Below the pieces are notes generated by a model, which saw only the letters and a program-made list of their open reading frames with translations, had not been told where the DNA came from and did not search any database. From Candidatus Woesearchaeota archaeon (GTDB taxonomy: Archaea > Nanobdellota > Nanobdellia > Woesearchaeales > GW2011-AR4), in contig DUHN01000074.1 in NCBI GenBank assembly GCA_013330825.1, positions 1 to 17,531 on the forward strand: 17,531 nucleotides of DNA, given 5' to 3'. This document shows, piece after piece, positions 7,526 to 13,864 of the stretch. The translations under genes were made by a program, and so were the position numbers. Position 1 is the first letter of the stretch. Each line of letters starts with the position of its first letter.

Positions 7526-8767
7526 GTGGCTGACAAAGAGGTCGTCTCCTTCATCAGGAACGCGCTGCTCGCAGGCAGGGACGAGAACAGCGTCCGCATC
7601 GCCCTGCTCCGCAAGGGCTACGATGAGCGCCAGATAGACGCCGCCTTGGGGGAAGCGCAGCGCGCCGGCCAGCATTCCCTTCCCTTCTCTCCCGCGATGC
7701 TCGGCATCCTTGTCGCGCTGCTCATCGCCGCGGCAGGGTTCAGCTATTTCATCTTCTCCATCAATCCCGCCTCCATCAGGACGGCGACGCTCCTCGACAT
7801 CAACCTCGAGCCGGTCAAGGCGTCCGCGGCGCCGGGGGAGGAGCTGGTGGTCCTCAAGGAAGTCACGAACATGGGCTCGGCCAAGGGGTATGACGTGGAG
7901 CTGCGCACGGAGCTGGTCAATCCCAGGACAGGGACCGTGCTCTCCTCGAAGACGGAAACGAGGGCCATAGAGACCATCGGCTCAACGCAGACGCGGATAG
8001 CCGTTCCTGCGACGGCGCCGCCGGGAGAATACCTCATCAGGACGATCGCGGAGTACGGGGACAACAAGCGAGCGGTCGCCTCGCTGCGAGCGGTCGTCTC
8101 CGCAACCCAGGAATCCGCGGAAAGCATTCCACCAACCATTCCTGCCGAGACCCCTCCCGAAAGCCAGGCCGGGCAGGAGGAGCCGGCGCCGCAGGGCTGC
8201 AATGACTTCAACCCCTGCACCGCTGACTCGTTCCAGAACGGAACATGCGTGTTTGCGCCGATAACGCCGTGCTGCGGCAACGGGAAGTGCGAGCAGGGGG
8301 AGAACTGCGCGCTGGACTGCCCGGCGCAGGCGGAGTCCGGGACGCGGGACAATCCCGAGCTGAAGCAGTCCCCGACCCTTGACGACATCAAGCTCCTCGC
8401 GACCACCAACTCGCCGAAAGCCATGCAGGAGTGCGCCCGGCAGGAGATTCCGGATTACCGCGATTCCTGCTTCGCCAACGTGGCGAGGATCACCAAGAAC
8501 GGCAGGAACTGTGAGCCCATCGTCAACGGGCGCATCAAGGACGTGTGCTTCTCCGAAGTCGCGAAGGCGTCCCAGGATTCCTCGGTCTGCGGCAGTGTTG
8601 GCCAGGAGGAGAAGAGGGACTCGTGCTACATCACCTTCGCCCTCGATTACCGCGACTACAGCGTCTGCGGGAGCATAGCCGGCAGCCTGAAGCAGAGCTG
8701 CTTCGCGCTCAAGGCGCTTGCCGAGGCAGGGGCGGAGGCGCAGGCTTCACAGGAAGCCAGCGGATAG
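7526..8767 (+). CDS. Membrane-anchored protein with cytoplasmic helical domain and Cys-repeat ectodomain
   Basis: This is a 413-residue protein starting at GTG (7526), chosen because the TATA box lies about 26 bases upstream. Residues 1-48 form a small helical domain (FIRNALLAGRDENSVRIALL...GYDERQIDAAL) like short helix-turn-helix/UBA-like modules found N-terminal to a membrane helix in archaeal and CPR proteins. Residues about 56-78 form one transmembrane helix. Residues about 90-192 are a beta-sandwich of CARDB/NEW3 type. A Pro/Glu linker (193-222) follows. A Cys-rich motif at 225-265 (NPCT, CCGNGKCEQGENC, LDCP) is known from archaeal surface proteins and may bind calcium. The C-terminal part (300-395) has eight cysteines with alternating 12/14 spacing, a repeat of about 26 residues. 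It converges on metG with 23 bases between the stops. The layout suggests a surface receptor or scaffold; no ligand can be proposed. Confidence 0.85.
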   Translation: MADKEVVSFIRNALLAGRDENSVRIALLRKGYDERQIDAALGEAQRAGQHSLPFSPAMLGILVALLIAAAGFSYFIFSINPASIRTATLLDINLEPVKASAAPGEELVVLKEVTNMGSAKGYDVELRTELVNPRTGTVLSSKTETRAIETIGSTQTRIAVPATAPPGEYLIRTIAEYGDNKRAVASLRAVVSATQESAESIPPTIPAETPPESQAGQEEPAPQGCNDFNPCTADSFQNGTCVFAPITPCCGNGKCEQGENCALDCPAQAESGTRDNPELKQSPTLDDIKLLATTNSPKAMQECARQEIPDYRDSCFANVARITKNGRNCEPIVNGRIKDVCFSEVAKASQDSSVCGSVGQEEKRDSCYITFALDYRDYSVCGSIAGSLKQSCFALKALAEAGAEAQASQEASG

Positions 8768-8790
8768 TTGAACAAGAAAATGTTGAGTGG

Positions 8791-10884
8791 TTACCGCACC
8801 CTCGCCCCGTCCTTCAGCTTCTTGTCCGCGATGACGTCCTCGTCGCCCGCTCGGAGAGAAAGGCCGTCAACGACGGGCTTGCCATCCTGCACGGTGATGG
8901 TGAGCTTCATGAAGTCGTCGTAGGTGAGCTGCGCGGTCCCGTTCTCCAGCGTTCCGGCCCTGACAGCGGTTCCGGGAGCGGCATCCCTGGCCGTCAGCAC
9001 GCCGACCTGCTCGCCGTCATCCCCCGCAAGGAGCATGCCCTGGCTCTCCACGCCGCGCAGTTTCGCGTATTTGAGGTTGGAGATGACGACGATGTTTTTC
9101 CCCAGCAGCTGCTCTTTCGTGTAATGGCCCCGCAATCCGGCGACGAGCTGCCTTTTTTCCTGTCCGAGGTCGAGCTGCAGCACGTAGAGCTTGTCCGCGT
9201 CCGGGTGGTCGTCTATGGAGGTGATTTTCGCCACCTTGAGGTTGAGGGGGAATTTCTTTTCTTCCTGCCCCTCCATCTTCTGCACCAGGAGCTTTTCCCT
9301 GCCGATGGCGTGGTTTTTCAGGGTGAAGCTTATATCGCTCCAGCGGAAATCCGTGACATTGAGCTGGCGCTGCAATTCCGTCGAGATGTCCGGCACCATG
9401 GGCGCGATGACGATGCTCAGGTTCCTGACGATGTTCAGCGCGAAGCCGCAGATGCGCTGGACGCGCTCCTTGTCCTCCCTGATGAGCTTCCACGGCTGCT
9501 CCGCCTGGAAGTACTGGTTACCGAAGGAGGAGATGGCGAGGATCTCGCGGACGGCCTCGTTGAAGTTGAGCGTCTCGTAATGATGGGCAATCTGGCCTGC
9601 CTTATCCAGGATGGCCTTTTCCAGCGCGGCATGATGCTCGATCTCCCCTATCCTGCCGCCGAAGTTCCTGCTGGTGAAGCTGATGACGCGATGGCAGAAA
9701 TTGCCGATGTTCGCGACCAATTCGTTGTTGATCTTCTCCCGGAACACCGCGAAATTGAGATCGATGTCCGCCAGCTTCCTGCTGAGCATCGAGGCATAAT
9801 AGTAGCGGAGATACTCCGGCGGGTATTTCCGCGAGAAATCCTCCGCGGTGATGAACGTGCCCCTGCTCTTGGACATCTTCTCCCCGTTCACCGTCAGGAA
9901 GCCGTGCACGTTGACCGTCCTGGGCAGCTTGAAATCCGCGCCCATGAGCATGGCCGGCCAGAACAGGAGGTGGAAATACATGATGTCCTTGCCGATGAAA
10001 TGGATGATGGTGGAATCGTTCCACTGCTCCTCTGCATTGCCGTTGTCCCCCACCTTGTTGGCGAAGCTGGCGATGTAGCCGATGGGCGCGTCGAGCCAGA
10101 CGTAGTAATATTTGTCCTCCTCTCCCGGGATGTTGAAGCCGAAGTAAGGGCCGTCCCTCGAGATGTTCCAGTCCTCGAGGCCGTTCTTTATCCAGTTCAG
10201 CGCGAAGTTCCGCACTTCCGGCTGGAGCTGGCCGTTTTCGGTGAGCCATTGCCTGAGCCTGTCCGAGAATTCTCCCAGCCTGAAGAAGTAATGGTTTGAT
10301 TTTTTCCTTATGGGCGGGTTTTTGCAGAGCGCGCAGTACGGCTCGATCAGGTCGGTGGTCCTGTACGCGGCATTGCACTTCTCGCACACGTCGCCGTACT
10401 GGTCCCCGGCGCGGCATTTCGGGCATTTCCCCTTGACGTACCTGTCCGGCAAGGCTCTCTTGTCGTGCTCGCAGTAGGTTATGTCCACCTCTTTCGTGTA
10501 GATGTGCCCCTTCTGCTTCAGCCGCCCGAAAATCAGGTCGGAGAAATGCTTGTTTTCCGCGCTGTTGGTGGTGTAGTAGTTGTCGAACCGGACAAGGAAC
10601 GCCCTGAAATCCCTCGTGTGCTCCTTGAACACATCCGCGATGAGCTGCTCCGGGGAAACGCCGAGCTCCTTGGCCTTCAGCTCGATGGGGGTGCCGTGGG
10701 TGTCGTCGGCGCAGCAGTAGATGACATCCTCTCCCCTCAGCCTGAGGAACCGGACATAGATGTCCGTCTGGATGTATTCCACCAGGTGCCCGACGTGGAT
10801 GGGGCCGTTGGCATAGGGCAGGGCCGAGGTGATGATGGTTCTCTTTCCGGCAGAATTTGGTTGGGTAGTGAAATTGCTCACCAT
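8791..10884 (-). CDS. metG: Methionyl-tRNA synthetase with C-terminal tRNA-binding domain
   Basis: This 697-residue cytoplasmic enzyme charges tRNA-Met (initiator and elongator) with methionine using ATP. The class I signatures are present: HIGH as H30-V-G-H33 and KMSKS at 336-340. The connective insert carries zinc-knuckle cysteines C154/C157/C167/C170 and C184/C187, with C138 nearby, as in archaeal enzymes with two knuckles. The helical anticodon-binding domain spans about 390-540 and includes the expected N456...PW465 motif. Residues about 543-650 are an OB-fold EMAP/Trbp111-type tRNA-binding domain (DHPDADKLYVLQLD, SQGMLLAG), which in some archaea is a separate protein. A short tail completes the protein. 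The ATG at 10884 is supported by a TATA-like box (10903-10913) about 24 bases upstream, suggesting a leaderless mRNA. All key motifs are intact. Confidence 0.97.
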   Translation of the reverse strand: MVSNFTTQPNSAGKRTIITSALPYANGPIHVGHLVEYIQTDIYVRFLRLRGEDVIYCCADDTHGTPIELKAKELGVSPEQLIADVFKEHTRDFRAFLVRFDNYYTTNSAENKHFSDLIFGRLKQKGHIYTKEVDITYCEHDKRALPDRYVKGKCPKCRAGDQYGDVCEKCNAAYRTTDLIEPYCALCKNPPIRKKSNHYFFRLGEFSDRLRQWLTENGQLQPEVRNFALNWIKNGLEDWNISRDGPYFGFNIPGEEDKYYYVWLDAPIGYIASFANKVGDNGNAEEQWNDSTIIHFIGKDIMYFHLLFWPAMLMGADFKLPRTVNVHGFLTVNGEKMSKSRGTFITAEDFSRKYPPEYLRYYYASMLSRKLADIDLNFAVFREKINNELVANIGNFCHRVISFTSRNFGGRIGEIEHHAALEKAILDKAGQIAHHYETLNFNEAVREILAISSFGNQYFQAEQPWKLIREDKERVQRICGFALNIVRNLSIVIAPMVPDISTELQRQLNVTDFRWSDISFTLKNHAIGREKLLVQKMEGQEEKKFPLNLKVAKITSIDDHPDADKLYVLQLDLGQEKRQLVAGLRGHYTKEQLLGKNIVVISNLKYAKLRGVESQGMLLAGDDGEQVGVLTARDAAPGTAVRAGTLENGTAQLTYDDFMKLTITVQDGKPVVDGLSLRAGDEDVIADKKLKDGARVR

Positions 10885-10902
10885 GCAAAGGATAAGGAAA
10901 GT

Positions 10903-10913
10903 CGTTTAAAAAC
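10903..10913 (-). promoter_or_regulatory. TATA-like box for metG
   Basis: The minus-strand sequence GTTTTTAAACG is centred about 24 bases upstream of the metG ATG. The expected transcription start falls at the start codon. Confidence 0.5.
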
Positions 10914-10936
10914 ATTTGCCATAGTTTAAATTTGAA

Positions 10937-10973
10937 ACTAGTGTTAAGAAAACGTAAGAACATCCTTACTAGT
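10937..10973. repeat. ACTAGT inverted repeat upstream of metG
   Basis: ACTAGT occurs at 10937-10942 and again at 10968-10973. The flanking AAG and CTT extend the pairing apart from a 3-base bulge, and GTAAG/CTTAC forms an alternative inner hairpin. It lies upstream of the metG TATA box, at the left border of the AT-rich island. It may be a regulator site or an insertion scar; evidence is weak. Confidence 0.3.
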
Positions 10974-11033
10974 GGGTGCATAGATGATACAATATATAGA
11001 TAGCAAGAGTAGTTCCAGAACCAAAATAATAAT

Positions 11034-11044
11034 CTTTATAAAAG
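11034..11044 (+). promoter_or_regulatory. TATA box for the AT-rich island genes
   Basis: CTTTATAAAAG at 11034-11044 is a strong archaeal TATA match. It predicts transcription from about 11064-11068, leaving a leader of roughly 30-35 bases with no clear ribosome binding site before the ATG at 11099. The surrounding DNA is uniformly AT-rich, so other boxes are possible. Confidence 0.45.
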
Positions 11045-11098
11045 AGGAGAGTATAATCTATCCATAATCCAAACACCTTCAATTACACCAAACTGAAA

Positions 11099-11347
11099 AT
11101 GGCAGAACTAGTTAGCCTTAAAGAGTTTACCACACAGGAGAAAATTGGTTTACTAAAAGAACTAGGATACAATTCTGATGGGAATTTTGTAACGGATAAA
11201 GGAGGAAACGTAGTACTAGACCGTTACATACAACAACCAATTAGATTGGATAATTTTCTGATTTTACCTGGTAGCGCTATAATCCTCGATGATAATCCTG
11301 TAAGTTTGTTTAGCTATCTTGAGGAGTTCCCAGATGTCATATGGTGA
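11099..11347 (+). CDS. Small acidic protein of unknown function, first gene of AT-rich island
   Basis: This 82-residue ORF begins MAELVSLKEFTTQEKIGLLK and ends with LEEFPDVIW. An N-terminal helix (about 5-22) is followed by short strands and turns: a DGNFVTDKGGNVVLDRY hairpin-like stretch (27-43), then RLDNFLILPGSAIILDDNP (49-67). It has no signal peptide or membrane helix, so it should be cytoplasmic. Its stop overlaps the start of the next gene by 14 bases, and the next gene's GAGGAG ribosome site lies within it, so the two are coupled. Codons are A/T-rich (AAA, ATT, TTA, GAT), unlike the GC-rich neighbours, which points to transfer. I do not recognise the family. Toxin-antitoxin or defence-type partnership is possible but only inferred from the tight two-gene layout. 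Confidence 0.7.
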   Translation: MAELVSLKEFTTQEKIGLLKELGYNSDGNFVTDKGGNVVLDRYIQQPIRLDNFLILPGSAIILDDNPVSLFSYLEEFPDVIW

Positions 11348-11720
11348 TAAGGTTTCTGATGCAGCTGAGGGGGTAACCAAGGGAGTTTTAGGATATACAG
11401 AAGAAAAAATCAAACAGTTTGCTAAAAAATTTATTGATAGAAAACTTATTTTTATCAATAGACCTGAGACCATCGAGCTAGTTAAAGAACAGCTAAAGAG
11501 TGGGGAATGGTCGCTTTGTAAACAATACATCAAAGATATTGATTTAAAGATATTAGTCCAACTTGGCTTGGCATTGAGGAAATTGGAATCTGATCAGGTT
11601 GAACTACAAAATTTGAGAGATAAGATTGTGTACAAATATAAAATGAAAGGTTTGCATATAGCGCAAGTAGTTCAAAACAAAATTTTAAGGATTTTATTGG
11701 AAGTGTTGCCACTAAAGTGA
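11334..11720 (+). CDS. Unknown cytoplasmic protein, N-terminal portion of a probably frameshifted gene
   Basis: The frame gives 128 residues from the ATG at 11334. That start is fixed by a GAGGAG at 11321-11326 with a 7-base spacer; an upstream in-frame TTG at 11319 is not needed. The sequence begins MSYGDKVSDAAEGVTKGV and is mostly charged helix (TIELVKEQLKSGEWSLCKQY, then LRKLESDQVELQNLRDKIV, then KGLHIAQVVQN). It has no signal peptide or membrane helix. The last residues after VVQN (KILRILLEVLPLK) look non-native. In the alternative frame the text continues as FKDFIGSVATKVNSVPEMIEKV and joins the next ORF smoothly. I therefore think 11334-12028 is one gene of about 230 residues broken by loss of one T in the run at 11683-11686. 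AT-rich codon use matches the upstream ORF. No known domain was recognised. Confidence 0.65.
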   Translation: MSYGDKVSDAAEGVTKGVLGYTEEKIKQFAKKFIDRKLIFINRPETIELVKEQLKSGEWSLCKQYIKDIDLKILVQLGLALRKLESDQVELQNLRDKIVYKYKMKGLHIAQVVQNKILRILLEVLPLK

Positions 11721-12028
11721 ATTCTGTTCCAGAAATGATTGAAAAAGTTGAGTCTCTTTTGCATGATGTGGATAGATACGTGATGTTTATCAAATCGACT
11801 GACGACATCAAAAACCGTACACAAGAAGTTCTGATAAAGATTCAAGCAAATAATCCAGACGTATTGATTTTGTTTAGTAGCAAATCCGCTATATCTATAT
11901 GTTTACAGATGAAAAAGGCACTTGAAAGGCAAATACGTTTAGACTATATTTTTGAGGCAAAACAAGAAAAAGACAGATTACTCATATTTATTTTTCGGCA
12001 AGCCCATATGTGGTTTTCTAACAATTGA
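11717..12028 (+). CDS. C-terminal portion of the probably frameshifted island gene
   Basis: This 103-residue frame is read from a GTG at 11717 that overlaps the preceding stop by 4 bases but has no ribosome binding site. The same frame extends upstream without a stop at least to about 11660, through FKDFIGSVATK. This fits it being the second half of the 11334 gene rather than an independent protein. It contains a helix (MIEKVESLLHDVDRYVMFIK), then IKNRTQEVLIKIQANNPDVL, a hydrophobic strand LILFSS, and a charged tail. The last residues (RQAHMWFSNN) may also be out of frame. Skipping one T of the 11991-11995 run gives a smoother ending (FGKPICGFLTIEGQKV, stop at 12042-12044). It may be a decayed pseudogene or carry sequencing errors. 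Function unknown. Confidence 0.5.
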   Translation: MNSVPEMIEKVESLLHDVDRYVMFIKSTDDIKNRTQEVLIKIQANNPDVLILFSSKSAISICLQMKKALERQIRLDYIFEAKQEKDRLLIFIFRQAHMWFSNN

Positions 12029-12084
12029 AGGACAAAAAGTTTGAACAAGTACAAGTTGGTTTAAAGTTGATTCAAAGAAAATAT

Positions 12085-12492
12085 TTAGCTTCCGTCCTGC
12101 TCCCCAATCTCCTTCAGCTTCTTCGTGATGGGAATCTTCTCATTACACTTCTGGCATTGGAAGACGAACGCGTTGACGCCCTGGAACTTCTTCCTCTGGT
12201 AGGGAGTGGTGGTCTCGCCGGAATGCCTGCAACGCGGGCAGACATACCCGACGCTTACCACCAAAGTGGAAGAGAGGGATTCATCAGTCTCCTGGTGTTT
12301 GCATTCAGGACATTCATAGTAATTGGCTTTCTTGTCCGGCTTGCCGTTCTTCTTGATGGGCTTGCCGAGGACTCCTTTTTTGCAGGCGGAGCACTGCGGC
12401 CGGAGCACCCAAGCCGTCGCCTTGCCCTCGCCGATGATGCGGTTGGAGAAATAGAAGCACCCGTCCATGCTTTCCGGTCGTTTCAGTGCCAT
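12085..12492 (-). CDS. Zinc-ribbon protein with four CxxC pairs
   Basis: This 135-residue protein has CxxC pairs at C34/C37, C61/C64, C85/C88 and C113/C116, enough for two zinc ribbons with two pairs each. Between them lie basic stretches (KPIKKNGKPDKK, PYQRKKFQ) that could contact nucleic acid. It has no signal peptide or membrane helix and is expected in the cytoplasm. The ATG at 12492 has a weak GAGG 4 bases upstream. An internal ATG (residue 9, MDGCFYFSNR) is an alternative start. It follows the lipoprotein gene by 20 bases on the same strand, so the two are probably co-transcribed although their predicted locations differ. It looks like a conserved archaeal hypothetical protein. Its exact role is unknown; transcription- or translation-associated functions are typical for such ribbons. 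Confidence 0.8.
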   Translation of the reverse strand: MALKRPESMDGCFYFSNRIIGEGKATAWVLRPQCSACKKGVLGKPIKKNGKPDKKANYYECPECKHQETDESLSSTLVVSVGYVCPRCRHSGETTTPYQRKKFQGVNAFVFQCQKCNEKIPITKKLKEIGEQDGS

Positions 12493-12512
12493 GCCGCCTC
12501 TTTTTTTGCCGC

Positions 12513-13172
12513 TCAGGAGGATTGCTGTCCCGCCTGCCCGTCTTCGCCTGGCCTGTTGGTGATGGTCTCCCCGTCGACAACCACTTCGGCCGCATGCTCA
12601 ACGCAGAAGCCCATGATGATGCGGTGGTCCTTCTCCGCCTGCTTCTGCACGACGGCATAGGTCGTGGTCAGGGAGAGGATGGTGCGCTGCGTGAGATTGA
12701 GGGCTGCGGCCTTCTCCGGATAGCCGTTGACGAACTGCCGCAGGCTCTCCGCGGCGGCAAGCCCGGCGTTCGCGGACTCGTTGCGCAGCCGGGAGGAGTT
12801 GAGGATGCGCTCGCTGCCTTTCTTGCAGCCGAAGCCAGGCTCGGTGGTGGAGGCCGCACCCCATTGGAATCCCTCTATCAGCAGCCGGTCAGCATCGAGG
12901 GTGTTGATGCGGTAGTCGAACAGGAGAAGCAGGGGCTTCATGTCGTCATTCTCGACAACCTTCCGCTTAAGAGCAACGGTTTCCGCGGAGAGGGAGGCGA
13001 TGGAATCCGCTCCGGGAGGCGACTGCTGGAAATCCACACCGTACTTGTTCTGGATGGTGGCCAGCTGGGCAACGCCGGTGTCATAGCTGGTGATGCGCTG
13101 CTGTGAGCAGGATGCCAGGAGGACGCCCAGAGCGACAAGGGCCATCATCAGGGAAAGGGTCTTGCTGCGCAT
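12513..13172 (-). CDS. Predicted lipoprotein of unknown function
   Basis: I chose the ATG at 13172 (219 residues) over the in-frame upstream start at 13253. It gives a proper lipoprotein signal, MRSKTLSLMMALVALGVLLA followed by S-C22, with lipobox LLASC. A TATA box also lies about 27 bases upstream, consistent with a leaderless mRNA. After Cys22 the mature protein is mostly helical and hydrophilic. It contains two further cysteines in a motif GFGCKK and near the C-terminus (GFCVEH), which could form a disulfide. A stretch rich in Asn/Arg/Ser (RILNSSRLRNESANAG) contains two N-glycosylation sequons. No enzyme motif is visible. It is divergent from the methyltransferase gene and followed 20 bases later by the zinc-ribbon gene. 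It is expected to be lipid-anchored on the outer face of the cytoplasmic membrane. Confidence 0.8.
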   Translation of the reverse strand: MRSKTLSLMMALVALGVLLASCSQQRITSYDTGVAQLATIQNKYGVDFQQSPPGADSIASLSAETVALKRKVVENDDMKPLLLLFDYRINTLDADRLLIEGFQWGAASTTEPGFGCKKGSERILNSSRLRNESANAGLAAAESLRQFVNGYPEKAAALNLTQRTILSLTTTYAVVQKQAEKDHRIIMGFCVEHAAEVVVDGETITNRPGEDGQAGQQSS

Positions 13173-13194
13173 GGAATAAGCAAACAACGAGGGA

Positions 13195-13202
13195 TTTTTA
13201 TG
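13195..13202 (-). promoter_or_regulatory. TATA box for the lipoprotein gene, in a divergent promoter region
   Basis: The minus-strand sequence CATAAAAA is centred about 27 bases upstream of the ATG at 13172. The same AT-rich patch lies about 50 bases upstream of the divergent methyltransferase start at 13252, so the two promoters share a 79-base interval. Confidence 0.5.
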
Positions 13203-13251
13203 CTTTTTCTTTTTCCATTGGGAAGAGGCAGGATAAACAACGGCAAAGACC

Positions 13252-13755
13252 ATGGTCAGGGGAGCAGGCAGGGACAGGCATGGCGCAGCCTATTACGGCA
13301 GCATCGCCGAAGGGTACGACAGGCTGCACCGCGAAGAGCAGCTCCGCAAGCTCGCGATCATCGGCCAGTTCATCCCCAAAAGCGCGCTCGTCCTCGATGT
13401 CGGGTGCGGCACCGGGCTTTCCAGTACCTTGGGCACCATCATCGGCGTCGATCCCAGCAGGGGGATGCTTCTCCATGCAGAAATGCCGGTGGTGCAGGGT
13501 GTTGGTGAACGGCTGCCGTTCAGGGACAGCTCGGCGGATGTCGTGATCTGCGTCACCGCGCTGCACAATTTCTCCGACGTCGGGGCGGGCATCAGGGAGA
13601 TGGCACGGGTGTCCAAGGGAAGGGTCATCATCAGCCTCCTGAAAAAGGCAAAGGAGCTTGCTGCCATAGAGAAGCGCATAAGGGGCGCCTTCGTTGTGCA
13701 GGATGTTGCCGAAGATTCCCTTGACCGGATATTCGTCTGCAGGAAAAGAGCCTAA
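13252..13755 (+). CDS. Small class I SAM-dependent methyltransferase
   Basis: This 167-residue protein has a Rossmann-type methyltransferase core. Y22 lies in the N-terminal AEGYDRLH helix typical of UbiE/BioC-like enzymes. Motif I is VLDVGCGTG (47-55), which binds S-adenosylmethionine. The acidic residue ending strand beta-2 is D67 (GVDPS). Motif II/III is GERLPF...DVVICVTALHNF (85-107). A final strand at about 119-126 reads RVIISLL. It is shorter than the usual 230-260 residues of Methyltransf_11/25 enzymes and lacks a sizeable substrate-binding cap, so the substrate (small molecule, protein or RNA) cannot be guessed. The ATG at 13252 is the only good start; the first ten residues look non-conserved. 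It is cytoplasmic and divergent from the lipoprotein gene. Confidence 0.85.
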   Translation: MVRGAGRDRHGAAYYGSIAEGYDRLHREEQLRKLAIIGQFIPKSALVLDVGCGTGLSSTLGTIIGVDPSRGMLLHAEMPVVQGVGERLPFRDSSADVVICVTALHNFSDVGAGIREMARVSKGRVIISLLKKAKELAAIEKRIRGAFVVQDVAEDSLDRIFVCRKRA

Positions 13756-13819
13756 TTTGTTCTGCATAATCAAAAGGTTTTTAAAGGAACCTGCCCCACA
13801 TCTCTTGTTTTAACCACTC

Positions 13820-13830
13820 CATAATAAATA
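13820..13830 (+). promoter_or_regulatory. TATA box for the surface-protein gene at 13865
   Basis: CATAATAAATA at 13820-13830 predicts transcription from about 13850. That is just before the ATG at 13865 and after the alternative GTG at 13847, so it supports the ATG as the start. A second AT-rich box lies near 13778-13785. Confidence 0.45.
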
Positions 13831-13864
13831 CAGTTTAGGATGCAGGGTGGTTGAGAGAAACGCC

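Noticed and set aside
7248..7637. 129-codon plus-strand frame with hydrophobic N-terminus
   Set aside because: Starts at TTG in T-rich intergenic DNA, overlaps the promoter and first 110 bases of the 7526 gene, and has no ribosome site; hydrophobicity comes from T-rich codons.
8545..10299. 584-codon plus-strand open frame
   Set aside because: Runs across the end of the 7526 gene and antisense to metG; its composition (R, E, V, L, H) is that of an antisense frame of a GC-rich gene.
9602..10981. 459-codon minus-strand open frame overlapping metG
   Set aside because: Same strand as metG in another frame; the metG frame carries all catalytic motifs.
11675..11690. Programmed -1 ribosomal frameshift
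   Set aside because: Zero-frame codons AAA ATT TTA do not match a standard slippery heptamer, and I see no strong downstream stem-loop; a one-base indel is simpler.
12025..13106. Plus-strand frames of 211 and 206 codons
   Set aside because: Antisense to the zinc-ribbon and lipoprotein genes, which have clear CxxC motifs and a lipobox.
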